From Halobacillus litoralis (GTDB taxonomy: Bacteria; Bacillota; Bacilli; Bacillales; Halobacillaceae): 64,000 nt of DNA. The position numbers and the translations under genes are program-made. Of the stretch, positions 1-8,037 are shown one piece after another (the first letter of the stretch is position 1; the number at the start of each line of letters is the position of its first letter). The notes beneath the pieces are model-generated. The model saw nothing but the letters and a program-made list of their open reading frames with translations. It did not search any database and had not been told where the DNA came from. The stretch covers positions 2,040,001 to 2,104,000 of the forward strand of contig NZ_CP129016.1 of NCBI RefSeq assembly GCF_020524085.2, given 5' to 3'.

Positions 1-420
1 CTTGAAAAAGAAGTAGAAGCTCAACCGGAAAAACGTGTGGCTCAACGTCGTCTAGCTGAAGAAATGACAAAGCTCGTCCATGATGAGGAAGCTTTGAAAC
101 AGGCGGAGCGCATTTCTGCTGCTTTATTCAGTGGAGATATCAAGGCTTTATCGGGTGCAGAAATTGAGCAAGGGTTTAAAGATGTTCCGACTTACCATTC
201 CGAAGAAAAAGAACCACAGCTGCTGGAACTACTTGTGAACGCAGGCATTTCCTCTTCTAAGCGTCAAGCGCGGGAGGATATCGGCAATGGTGCTGTTTAT
301 ATTAACGGAGAACGTAATCAGGATCTGAAACACACGATCAGTGAGGAAGATCGTATTGAGGATCGCTTTACCATTATTCGTCGCGGGAAGAAAAAGTACT
401 TTTTAATTAAATTCCAATAA
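1..420 (+). CDS. tyrS: Tyrosyl-tRNA synthetase, C-terminal part (cut by window start)
   Basis: The window opens inside this gene; 139 codons and the stop TAA are visible. The enzyme charges tRNA-Tyr with tyrosine in the cytoplasm. What remains is the end of the helical anticodon-binding region and a complete C-terminal S4 RNA-binding domain (LLVNAGISSSKRQAREDI, then NGAVYINGER), which contacts the tRNA. The short C-terminal tail FLIKFQ is usual for bacterial TyrS. The catalytic HIGH and KMSKS motifs lie outside the window. A strong terminator follows at once, so the gene ends its own transcript, and rpsD lies convergent downstream as in B. subtilis. The identification rests on the S4 domain together with synteny. 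Confidence 0.93.
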   Translation, partial: LEKEVEAQPEKRVAQRRLAEEMTKLVHDEEALKQAERISAALFSGDIKALSGAEIEQGFKDVPTYHSEEKEPQLLELLVNAGISSSKRQAREDIGNGAVYINGERNQDLKHTISEEDRIEDRFTIIRRGKKKYFLIKFQ

Positions 421-423
421 AAA

Positions 424-463
424 ATAAAGAGGCAGGCCGTTGAGGCCTGCCTCTTTATTTTTG
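424..463 (+). terminator. Intrinsic terminator of tyrS
   Basis: A perfect 13-bp stem (426-438 with 444-456), loop GTTGA, followed by ATTTTT. It starts directly after the tyrS stop codon. Confidence 0.9.
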
Positions 464-518
464 AGCACTTATGAAAAGGGAAGGAGTGTACTTCCTTTTC
501 TGTATAATGTTAAGACAT

Positions 519-563
519 AAAAAAGCACCTTTGAAATGTAATTCACATTCCAAAGGTGCTTTG
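519..563 (-). terminator. Intrinsic terminator of rpsD
   Basis: Inverted repeat 522-533 / 551-562 (AAAGCACCTTTG and its complement). Read on the minus strand it ends in a T run, 24 nt beyond the rpsD stop. Confidence 0.85.
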
Positions 564-586
564 TCGCCATTCTGCAAAAGCAGAAA

Positions 587-1189
587 TTAACGAGAGTAGA
601 ATTCAACGATAAGAGCTTCGTTGATTTCAGAAGGAAGCTCAGAACGCTCAGGGAAACGAGTGTACGTTCCTTCACGCTTGTCTTCGTCGAAAGTAAGATA
701 TTCTGGTACGAAGTTGTTTACTTCGATCGCTTCTTCTACGACGTTAAGCTTTTGAGATTTTTCGCGAAGGCTGATCATTTGACCAGGAGCTACGCGGTAA
801 GATGGGATATCAACGCGACCGCCATCTACTGTAACGTGACCGTGAGTAACTAGCTGACGAGCTTGGTTGCGCGTACGAGCTAGACCTAGACGGTAAACGA
901 TATTATCCAAACGGGATTCAAGAAGGATCATGAAGTTTTCACCGTGGATCCCTTTCATGTTACCCGCTTCTTCAAACAAGCGACGGAATTGACGCTCAGT
1001 CAAACCGTACATGAAACGAAGCTTCTGCTTCTCTTGTAGTTGAAGACCGAATTCGGATAGTTTTTTACGTTGGTTTGGACCGTGTTGTCCAGGAGCGTAA
1101 GGGCGCTTTTCAAGCTCCTTACCAGTTCCGCTTAAAGAAATACCATAACGACGTGATTTTTTCCAGGTTGGACCTGTATAACGTGCCAT
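587..1189 (-). CDS. rpsD: 30S ribosomal protein S4
   Basis: The protein has 200 residues, the same as other Bacillaceae S4 proteins. It is a primary 16S rRNA-binding protein that nucleates assembly of the 30S body and takes part in decoding fidelity. The N-terminus [20 protein letters not shown] and the S4 fold ([20 protein letters not shown], then [14 protein letters not shown]) are diagnostic. The ATG is preceded by AAGGAGGAAATTCCT. The gene is monocistronic, with its own promoter about 180 nt upstream and a terminator downstream. In Bacillus, S4 represses its own mRNA through the leader, and a leader of suitable length is present here. Confidence 0.98.
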   Translation of the reverse strand: MARYTGPTWKKSRRYGISLSGTGKELEKRPYAPGQHGPNQRKKLSEFGLQLQEKQKLRFMYGLTERQFRRLFEEAGNMKGIHGENFMILLESRLDNIVYRLGLARTRNQARQLVTHGHVTVDGGRVDIPSYRVAPGQMISLREKSQKLNVVEEAIEVNNFVPEYLTFDEDKREGTYTRFPERSELPSEINEALIVEFYSR

Positions 1190-1370
1190 AGGAATTTCCT
1201 CCTTTTTATTTTATTTTGCATAAAATAAAAACAGTGTGTCCCTTCGGTCATTGCTCATTATGTTTTCATGCACCTTCGCCCCAGCAGCAGAGAGTTACAC
1301 GATGCACCTCAAAGAGAGGAACAAAATGATGACAATGGTGGTTCACATAGGCTGCCATTTATTTTACACA
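1190..1370 (-). promoter_or_regulatory. Long rpsD 5' leader, probable S4 autoregulatory RNA
   Basis: About 180 nt separate the promoter from the rpsD start with no gene on this strand. The leader is GC-richer than ordinary intergenic DNA and contains paired GGTGCATCGTG / GAAGGTGCATGA segments that could form alternative stems near the ribosome binding site. Bacillus rpsD leaders are known to bind S4 as a pseudoknot. Assignment here rests on position and length; no covariance search was possible. Confidence 0.5.
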
Positions 1371-1376
1371 ACGAAT

Positions 1377-1405
1377 ATTGTAATCTTATTAGAGATGGAA
1401 GTCAA
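1377..1405 (-). promoter_or_regulatory. Sigma-A promoter of rpsD
   Basis: On the minus strand, TTGACT (1400-1405), a 17-bp spacer and TACAAT (1377-1382). This is near consensus, as expected for a ribosomal protein gene. Confidence 0.85.
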
Positions 1406-1797
1406 GGGGGTGATCTGAAAAATATAGATATGTATGGGTAAGAGGAAAATGGAATACTTGATCAACATTCTATATATATACATTTAGGGCAGAAACTTCA
1501 GCTGGTAATGAGGGAAAGCGATCTCTGAATCATCTTAAGTACAATTTTCCTGTAACCTTATATCCCTGGAAATTCCGCATGCTCTACACGATTGTACCAA
1601 AGGGTTGTCCGCATTAGAAAAAAAGGACCAAGTCTTATAAGGGTAAGGTTCAATGTTGGATGATTCCGAACATACAGAAATAGAGTGCTATAATATTGAA
1701 CATACAGTTAATAATGATATATTTTTACATATTCATGGTCGTATTTGTGATTAAAGTAATGGTACAATATACTCAAATCATTTGTTAGGGAAGATAG
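1406..1797. other. Non-coding gap between rpsD promoter and dgcP
   Basis: 392 bp between divergent genes with no convincing open frame and no repeat copy. The dgcP promoter should lie here. TATAAT occurs at 1689-1694 and TACAAT at 1763-1768, but neither has a good -35 at the right distance, so no promoter is called. Confidence 0.5.
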
Positions 1798-3690
1798 GTG
1801 AGTCGAATGATTGTCCAATCCCTCATGAAAAAGAGAGTAGAAAAACTACAAAGTCTTTTGTTCCAATATCTTATTTCAGAATCACCCTATACGTATGAAC
1901 AGTTTGTTGTCAACCTGACTGATGAAATAAAAGAATTTTCAAAAGCCTCTTTTTGTGCCATTTATTTGCTGGATGAGTGGAAAGGTCGGTTTCAAATTCA
2001 TTCAAAGGATGCGGCTGTGAAAGAATCATTGAGAAGCCACTTTTCTTTGGATGATCTATATGACGAAACAACAAGTCAATCAAATGTGTCACACATCATC
2101 GATGCAACATCAACTGTCTCCTCATTAAGAGTTACTTCCCTACACTCCGGGGAAACCGTCTTTGGATATCTAGTTTTGAAGGGGAAGTCTGCCGTCGATA
2201 TGGAGGAGAAGTTACTACGTGCGATTAGTTCAGAGGTTACGAAGTGTATAAAAAAGTTCGAAGGTTTTTACGCATCCATGGAGGAAGAGAAAAAGTACGA
2301 GTTATTATACAAAGTAACTTCTCACTTTCATTCCTCTATTGATACGGATGGAGTGTTAAAAGAAATCATAGACACCTTAAGAAAAACCTATCCAGATTTT
2401 CAATACTATTTATTGTTGTCGAATGATTATACAAAAGATAACGATCTTCCTGTCCGCGAGCTCACTTACGACATGGATCTTGAGTCAAGTGCAAGTACAC
2501 AGGCTTATTTAACCGGAGAAGTACAAATGGAAGATCACCTGGTAGAAAAACGCTCCATTCTGTATGCTCCTCTTAAAGGGAAACAAGGCATCTATGGAGT
2601 ATTGCAGGTTGTAACACCAGGGTATTTATATTTTCCCAAAAAAGATGTTGAATTTTTCATTTTCATAGCAAACACAGCAGGGAAAGCTCTTGAAAATGCC
2701 CAGCTTTATCAGCAATCAAGAAAGTTAAACAGTGATCTGCAATTAATTAATTCCACCTCGCAAAAACTTAACTCCAATATGCGATTAACAGAAAAGATCC
2801 GTTACATGGCGCATAAAATTCAACAGTCTTTTCACGCAGATGAAGTCGGTTTTGTTACGTATGAAGAACTTTCAAGTCACACGGTTCTTGAGGGAAGTAC
2901 AGAATACTTTGCTTCATCCGACTCAAGCACACTGGTGCAATATGTAAAAAGAACCATATCCCATCAAGAGGTCCCGCTTTTTATAAGTGACCTGGAGGCG
3001 AAGCCGTTTGAACATGTCCTGCCATACCGTTCTCTGATGGCCGTGCCGATGAAAGATCACGAACATATCAGTGGTCTTGCCATTGTCCTCCATAAAGATC
3101 CGTATTTTTTTACATTTGAGTCATTTAAACTTCTGCAATCGCTTGTCGCCCATTCTACACTGGCATTTGCGAATTCAATCCTGAGAGAAGAGTTGGAGAA
3201 GGCGGTCATCACTGATTATCTAACAAAACTTCATTCCAGGGTTCATCTGGACCAGTGTGTGGAACACCATGTTAAGCATGATGAGATCGGTAGTTTGATT
3301 TTGTTTGATATTGATAATTTTAAAAACATCAATGACACTTATGGGCATCAGGTTGGTGATGAAGTCATTTGCCAGGTAGCTGATATCATTAAATCCGTCA
3401 TTGGAGGTCAAGGCCTTTCCGCACGATGGGGAGGAGAAGAACTCGCGGTCTACCTTCCTATGGTTCCATCTGAAAAAGCACATGATTTAACGGAAACGAT
3501 CCGTGAAAAGATAGCGATGTCAACTTCCCCTGCTGTAACGGTTTCCTGTGGAATTGCTCCTTGGAAGGCCGAATGGCTCAGGCCGGACCGCAAGCAAATT
3601 GTACAACAGGCGGATCAAGCCTTATATAAAGCTAAAAGTTCGGGAAGAAATCGAATTGTAACCGCTCATCCAATTAAAGAGAGAAGCTAA
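1798..3690 (+). CDS. dgcP: GAF-GGDEF diguanylate cyclase
   Basis: The 630-residue cytosolic protein has repeated GAF-like domains over roughly residues 30-460 and a GGDEF domain at about 470-625. The active-site loop is RWGGEELAV, with GGEEL at residues 545-549. The metal-binding LILFDIDNFKNIND segment and DTYGHQVGD are also intact, so it should make cyclic di-GMP from two GTP. No RxxD inhibitory site sits five residues before the GGEEL motif. B. subtilis carries DgcP (YtrP) in the same place next to rpsD. The GTG start follows AGGGAAG by 8 nt. GAF ligands cannot be inferred. It is monocistronic and ends at a shared bidirectional terminator. Confidence 0.88.
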   Translation: MSRMIVQSLMKKRVEKLQSLLFQYLISESPYTYEQFVVNLTDEIKEFSKASFCAIYLLDEWKGRFQIHSKDAAVKESLRSHFSLDDLYDETTSQSNVSHIIDATSTVSSLRVTSLHSGETVFGYLVLKGKSAVDMEEKLLRAISSEVTKCIKKFEGFYASMEEEKKYELLYKVTSHFHSSIDTDGVLKEIIDTLRKTYPDFQYYLLLSNDYTKDNDLPVRELTYDMDLESSASTQAYLTGEVQMEDHLVEKRSILYAPLKGKQGIYGVLQVVTPGYLYFPKKDVEFFIFIANTAGKALENAQLYQQSRKLNSDLQLINSTSQKLNSNMRLTEKIRYMAHKIQQSFHADEVGFVTYEELSSHTVLEGSTEYFASSDSSTLVQYVKRTISHQEVPLFISDLEAKPFEHVLPYRSLMAVPMKDHEHISGLAIVLHKDPYFFTFESFKLLQSLVAHSTLAFANSILREELEKAVITDYLTKLHSRVHLDQCVEHHVKHDEIGSLILFDIDNFKNINDTYGHQVGDEVICQVADIIKSVIGGQGLSARWGGEELAVYLPMVPSEKAHDLTETIREKIAMSTSPAVTVSCGIAPWKAEWLRPDRKQIVQQADQALYKAKSSGRNRIVTAHPIKERS

Positions 3691-3732
3691 AAAGAAGCCG
3701 CTGGAGTAAAAAACACCCAGCGGCTTCTTTTT
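3691..3732. terminator. Bidirectional terminator between dgcP and ytsP
   Basis: Stem 3691-3704 / 3717-3730 (AAAGAAGCCGCTGG and its complement) with a 12-nt loop. T runs on both strands serve the two convergent genes. Confidence 0.85.
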
Positions 3733-4210
3733 AAATATGTTCTTGCAAAGTTTGTACGAATTCGACTAGTTTCTCCTCATCCACTTCATCAAATCTTCCT
3801 TTAGAAGGGCTGTCGATGTCAAGGACACCAAAAATTTCACCATTCTTTACTATGGGTACAACAATTTCAGATTGACTGGCGGCATCACAAGCAATATGCC
3901 CCGGAAACGCATGGACGTCTTCAATGCGCTGAACTTCATTATCGGCAACGGCTGTACCACAAACCCCTTTGCCTGATGGGATCCGGACACAAGCAGGAAG
4001 GCCTTGGAAAGGACCAAGGACAAGCTGGCTTTCTTTCCACAAATAGAAGCCGACCCAATTGACATCCTCTAAGAACTGGTTGAGAAGAGAGGAAGCATTG
4101 GACAAGTTTGCGATTTGATCTGGTTCGTCCTCGATGAGAGCTTTTAATTGTTTAATGACCAGATCGTATTTTTCTTTTTTTGTACCTGTATAAGAAGTTG
4201 TTTGAAACAT
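3731..4210 (-). CDS. ytsP: Free methionine-(R)-sulfoxide reductase, GAF fold
   Basis: A 159-residue single-GAF-domain protein. It reduces free methionine-R-sulfoxide with thioredoxin-type electrons and thus protects the free methionine pool from oxidation. The three redox cysteines of the family are at C74 (LPACVRI), C84 (KGVCGTA) and C108 (HIACDAA), and the ligand-pocket residues in NWVGFYLW and DIDSP are present. The ATG at 4210 has AGGAGG upstream; an in-frame extension to 4360 would run through the refZ start and lacks a ribosome binding site, so the short form is chosen. Divergent from refZ, with a shared regulatory region. Confidence 0.9.
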   Translation of the reverse strand: MFQTTSYTGTKKEKYDLVIKQLKALIEDEPDQIANLSNASSLLNQFLEDVNWVGFYLWKESQLVLGPFQGLPACVRIPSGKGVCGTAVADNEVQRIEDVHAFPGHIACDAASQSEIVVPIVKNGEIFGVLDIDSPSKGRFDEVDEEKLVEFVQTLQEHI

Positions 4211-4235
4211 CGTTATACCTCCTGAACTTATAATA

Positions 4236-4259
4236 TTCGACAAAAACAGAAATTTCTGT
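4236..4259. promoter_or_regulatory. Spo0A-box-like site and palindrome between ytsP and refZ
   Basis: TTCGACAAAA at 4236-4245 is, on the minus strand, TTTTGTCGAA, an exact match to the core of the Spo0A box. It abuts a perfect 14-bp palindrome ACAGAAATTTCTGT (4246-4259). In B. subtilis refZ is switched on early in sporulation under Spo0A. The palindrome could be an operator of the TetR-family product itself. Both assignments are inference from motif and context. Confidence 0.5.
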
Positions 4260-4331
4260 CGGTATTTGATGGACGATTGCAAGCAGGAAATCCACCAATC
4301 ATGGAGAATCTTTTCCTGAGGGGGAAAAATA

Positions 4332-4931
4332 ATGAGCCGATTAAACGTAACGCGTGACAAAGTGTTAGATGTAGCCTGCCGCCTTTTTTACAGCCAGGGT
4401 TTCAATGGAACATCTGTCCGAGATATCGCAAAGGCAGCTAATGTCAATGTCTCGTTGATCCATTACTACTTTAAGAGCAAGCAAGGCCTTTTTGAATCGC
4501 TCGCTGTCAGCTATTTTGAGCCTTATCTTGAAATGCTGGAAAACGAGCAACCCTCAGAAGGTGAATATCGTCTAAATGAATTAGTGAAAAAAATTCTACA
4601 TTATAAACAGTCGAATTATCAACTATCTTGTTTGTTAAATAGGGAGCTGACGTTGAACACAACGTTTGCAAGAGAAATGCTCGTCACTTACTTAGCGAAA
4701 GAGAATCACTTACTTACCCAAATCCTTTTCCATAAAAACTCCCATATTGAAGTCACGTTCAAAGAAAAATTATGCTTATTACAATTAAAAGGACTTTTAA
4801 ATGCTCCGTTCATGATGCCGCATGAATTTAAAGATCCATTTATTACAGATGCTTCCCTCAATCACTTTGTAGAAATATATAGCGGACTAATGAACGATCA
4901 TCGTTCCGTTCAGGAGCTTGCTAAAGCTTGA
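4332..4931 (+). CDS. refZ: TetR-family regulator of FtsZ ring positioning
   Basis: The 199-residue protein has an N-terminal TetR helix-turn-helix at residues 5-50 (FNGTSVRDIAKAANVNVSL, then IHYYFKSKQGLF). The ligand-type C-terminal domain is divergent, as in RefZ (YttP). RefZ binds motifs near the origin and helps redirect the Z-ring during sporulation. The assignment rests on the HTH and on synteny: in B. subtilis refZ lies between ytsP and hisJ. The ATG at 4332 has GAGGGGG upstream. Its 3' end overlaps the convergent hisJ by 11 bp with no terminator between them. A plain TetR repressor of the neighbouring genes is the alternative. Confidence 0.8.
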   Translation: MSRLNVTRDKVLDVACRLFYSQGFNGTSVRDIAKAANVNVSLIHYYFKSKQGLFESLAVSYFEPYLEMLENEQPSEGEYRLNELVKKILHYKQSNYQLSCLLNRELTLNTTFAREMLVTYLAKENHLLTQILFHKNSHIEVTFKEKLCLLQLKGLLNAPFMMPHEFKDPFITDASLNHFVEIYSGLMNDHRSVQELAKA

Positions 4932-5724
4932 GAATCCGGTGGTCGATTGAGCTGTATCCTTGACCTAGGCCTGATGCTGTATGAGCGTCAGAACCATATA
5001 TTAAAGGAATGCCCATGGAAGAGGCTTGTCTTGCCATTTGTAATGGCGGATAAGTCTCTTTGCAGTGCTCTTTCACTGTCCCTGCCCCGTTATAATCAAG
5101 GGTATAGCCGTGATCCTGAACGAGTTGAAGGAACGAATGAGCCTGCTTTTCCCAATTTTCCGGCGCGGGATAGAGGCGTTGGAATTTCTTCACAAGGGTC
5201 ATATGCCCGACACGGGTTGGTTTGTAATCTCCTAAATCACTGAGTACCGATTGGGTGAGCGTATTGTAGTAGGCTTGGTAAAGTTGACCCACTCCACCGA
5301 AATCATGAATAGCTTCTTTATACATGTCCGGGCTGTAGTCGATACAGTACCACTGACTTTGACCCCTTAAGAAGTGAACGGACAGGATGCTGTCATCAAG
5401 AGAGGGGCCATAGGTATGAAGAAAGCTTTCCACCTCTTTTTCATACCCTTCGATATAATCCACTTCAAAACCCTTCTGAATGTGAATTTCATTTTTGTAT
5501 TCTACTTTTAGCTGATCGATTTCTTTTAAATACGCTTCCACTTGTTGAAAAGACATCCCGCTGTCCTTTTCCGGGACGGGATCTTCAAATGTGGAAGGAA
5601 GTGGCGCATGCTCTGTAAATGTCATGGAATGATATCCGCATTTTATGGCTTCTTCAATGTAACTTTTAAGCGTGTCTGAAGAGCCGTGGGGGCAATAAGG
5701 TGTATGGATGTGACCATCAATCAT
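4921..5724 (-). CDS. hisJ: Histidinol-phosphatase, PHP family
   Basis: 267 residues. The PHP-type histidinol phosphatase removes phosphate from L-histidinol phosphate in histidine biosynthesis. Metal-binding motifs are visible: DGHIHTPYCPHG at the N-terminus, FTEHAP, GFEVDYIEGYE, SVHFLRG, VGHMTLV and the C-terminal YGSDAHTASGLG. The ATG at 5724 has AAAGGAGAG upstream; the in-frame extension beyond it lacks a ribosome binding site and gives a basic leader foreign to the family. No other his genes are near, as in B. subtilis, where hisJ also lies outside the his operon. The stop overlaps the end of refZ. Confidence 0.92.
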   Translation of the reverse strand: MIDGHIHTPYCPHGSSDTLKSYIEEAIKCGYHSMTFTEHAPLPSTFEDPVPEKDSGMSFQQVEAYLKEIDQLKVEYKNEIHIQKGFEVDYIEGYEKEVESFLHTYGPSLDDSILSVHFLRGQSQWYCIDYSPDMYKEAIHDFGGVGQLYQAYYNTLTQSVLSDLGDYKPTRVGHMTLVKKFQRLYPAPENWEKQAHSFLQLVQDHGYTLDYNGAGTVKEHCKETYPPLQMARQASSMGIPLIYGSDAHTASGLGQGYSSIDHRILKL

Positions 5725-5883
5725 AGTCGTCTCTCCTTTGCGCTTGAAATTTTTGTCAATATGATAATAAATTTGAAATATTTTAGCCAAAAGGATGTTT
5801 TACATGGTATCATTATAAACAACTAAATCACAATTCGGAACGTAATACATCCGTATGGCACGTTTATTGTAAGGAGGCTGTTT

Positions 5884-7575
5884 ATGAAGTACGTCATCGG
5901 GGCTATTTTACTACTCATCGCATTGTTCATCATAGGGCTGATTTGGCGGAAAAAGGTCTATGATGAAGTGGATCGCCTGGAAGGTTGGAAAATGGATATC
6001 ATGAACCGACGCGTCACTGAAGAATTATCCAAAGTGAAAAGTTTAAACCTTTCTGGTGAGACTCAGGAAAAGTTCGAGGCGTGGCGGGCTCGTTGGGATC
6101 AAATTTTGACAAAAGAGCTGCCTGAGCTGGAGGAAGACCTTTTCGATGCAGAAGAAGCGGCGGATCGCTATCGTTTTAAACGAGTAAAAGTCGTCTTGGC
6201 AAACACCGAGAAAAAGTTAGTAGCCATTGAGGAAGACATCAAAATGATGCTTCAAGAGTTGGAAGACCTCCTTGATTCTGAAAAGCAAAGCCGTTTGGAA
6301 ATTGAATCGATGGAGCCGGAATTGAAAGAACTAACCAAACTTCTTATTCAAAATCGTCATCAATACGGTAAAGCGGTCCGTGTTTTTGAACAAAGAGTGG
6401 GTGAATTGAAGGACAAGCTCAGTGAATATGAACAATTAACCGAGCAAGGGGATTACATCGAAGCCAATACCCTTGTGCAAACGATACGTCAAGAGACTAC
6501 ACAATTGCAGGAGGATATCCAGTATTTTCCTGATCGATTGAAACAAGTGAAAATTGAATTACCTGAACAGTTGAAAGAGCTGAAAAACGGTGTGGAAGAG
6601 ATGAAGGCGGAAGGTTACCGTATTTCTCATTTTGATTTCCTTCCAGAGTTACATAATTATGAGCGGTCTCTGGAGGAAATGCTCGTTCAAATGGAGCAGG
6701 GAGATCAATCAGGAATGGAAGAAACCTTGGCAGAAATACAGACAAGAATCCAGGAAATGTATCAGCTGCTAGAAAGTGAAGCAGTGGCCCATCATTATGT
6801 GGAAAAGCAATTTGTACCGCTTAAAGCTCAGTTGGATGAGTTGGAATATGTTTTGGCAGACACGGAACGGGAACTAGAGGAAATACAACAAACGTATCAA
6901 GTAGAGGAAGGACATTTGGATTCTCACCGAAGCTTGAAGAAGTGGTTTAATCAAATGCGTAAACGCGTGACGAGTCTTGATTTCAGGCGGGCAGATGGTG
7001 AAACATCCTATGTCCTCCTCCGCGAAGAGGTTGAAGATACGGAAAAACAATTGCAAGAACTTGAAGAACAACATGGGTATTTCCAAGAGCGTGTTCAAAA
7101 CCTCAGAAAAGATGAACGGGAAGCCAAGCAGAAATTGACCAAGATGGAAAACCTTCTTTTAGATACTCATCGTAGATTAAAGAGAAGCAATATTCCTGGT
7201 GTTCCTACGTCTATCTATGAAGATATGAAAGCAGCGAGTCATCAAGTAGATGAGGTATTTCAAAGTCTTGAAGCACAGCCGCTGGATATGGCTGTAGTCA
7301 ATGAAAAACTGGATGAGGCAATGGAAATGACGGAGCAGTTAAGTCGAGATGCTGAAAAGGTAATGGAAACAGCTCAGCTTGCAGAACGTGTCATTCAATG
7401 CGGCAATCGTTATAGAAGCAAATATCCAATCTTAGCAGCGAAACTTCTTGAAGCAGAGGAGAAATTCAGGTCTTATCACTATGATCAAGCACTGACTCTT
7501 GCTACAGAAGCCATTAAAGAAGTGGACCCAGCTGCACTGTCCAAAATTGACAAAGAGGAAGAAGTCCTAGTTTAG
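5884..7575 (+). CDS. ezrA: Septation ring formation regulator EzrA
   Basis: 563 residues, normal for EzrA. It has one N-terminal membrane anchor (residues about 3-22) with the N-terminus outside, then a long cytosolic region of spectrin-like coiled-coil repeats rich in Glu, Leu and Gln. EzrA binds FtsZ, prevents extra Z-rings at poles and shuttles PBP1 to the septum. A C-terminal patch near residues 510-520 (RYRSKYPILAAKLLEAEE) corresponds to the conserved QNR-type region, here read as GNRYRS. RBS AAGGAGG precedes the ATG by 7 nt. A small membrane gene follows within 12 nt. Synteny with hisJ and nifZ supports the call. Confidence 0.95.
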   Translation: MKYVIGAILLLIALFIIGLIWRKKVYDEVDRLEGWKMDIMNRRVTEELSKVKSLNLSGETQEKFEAWRARWDQILTKELPELEEDLFDAEEAADRYRFKRVKVVLANTEKKLVAIEEDIKMMLQELEDLLDSEKQSRLEIESMEPELKELTKLLIQNRHQYGKAVRVFEQRVGELKDKLSEYEQLTEQGDYIEANTLVQTIRQETTQLQEDIQYFPDRLKQVKIELPEQLKELKNGVEEMKAEGYRISHFDFLPELHNYERSLEEMLVQMEQGDQSGMEETLAEIQTRIQEMYQLLESEAVAHHYVEKQFVPLKAQLDELEYVLADTERELEEIQQTYQVEEGHLDSHRSLKKWFNQMRKRVTSLDFRRADGETSYVLLREEVEDTEKQLQELEEQHGYFQERVQNLRKDEREAKQKLTKMENLLLDTHRRLKRSNIPGVPTSIYEDMKAASHQVDEVFQSLEAQPLDMAVVNEKLDEAMEMTEQLSRDAEKVMETAQLAERVIQCGNRYRSKYPILAAKLLEAEEKFRSYHYDQALTLATEAIKEVDPAALSKIDKEEEVLV

Positions 7576-7587
7576 GAAGTGTTTCAT

Positions 7588-7917
7588 TTGAATAAAAGAA
7601 TCATCATCGGATTAATTTCAGGAACAGTTCTAATATGGGCAAGTGTTCTTACCGTTTTTATTCTAACTTCAGATACCAACGTGTTAGAAAGCGGGGAACA
7701 TGGTTTTACTCGTTCCATGACAATGGGCAAAAACTTGAATGATCAATCAACCGCTGATTTTTTTGAAAGAAACCAAGGAGTTGAAAATGCTACTCGAACA
7801 ATCATTGGAGAAAAAACTTTGACAAAAGACTGGGTCCACGATGTTCGTGAAGATGGAAAACTGAGTATCGATACCCTCCTTGAATCTCTTGAATTAAATG
7901 ATACGGACAATAGTTAG
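7588..7917 (+). CDS. Small membrane-anchored protein of unknown function
   Basis: 109 residues, not recognised. There is an N-terminal hydrophobic segment (residues about 5-27) preceded by KR, so it is probably a single-pass protein with the acidic remainder outside, or a signal-anchored exported protein. The TTG at 7588 is preferred: AGGAAG, overlapping the ezrA stop, lies 8 nt upstream. GTG at 7579 is possible but sits on that ribosome binding site. The 12-nt gap to ezrA and the terminator after this gene make it the last cistron of the ezrA transcript. Function could be linked to division, but only by position. Confidence 0.65.
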   Translation: MNKRIIIGLISGTVLIWASVLTVFILTSDTNVLESGEHGFTRSMTMGKNLNDQSTADFFERNQGVENATRTIIGEKTLTKDWVHDVREDGKLSIDTLLESLELNDTDNS

Positions 7918-7921
7918 GATG

Positions 7922-7956
7922 AAGAGCATCTGCTTATGGCAGATGCTCTTTTATTG
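7922..7956 (+). terminator. Terminator of the ezrA operon
   Basis: A 12-bp stem (7922-7933 / 7939-7950), loop TTATG, then TTATTGTT. Confidence 0.85.
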
Positions 7957-8037
7957 TTCCTAAACCAGGTGTTTCCTTTGGCTTCGTGTTATGATAAAAT
8001 AATGAGCTGCAATTCGAAAATAAAGGAGTCAGAGCCC

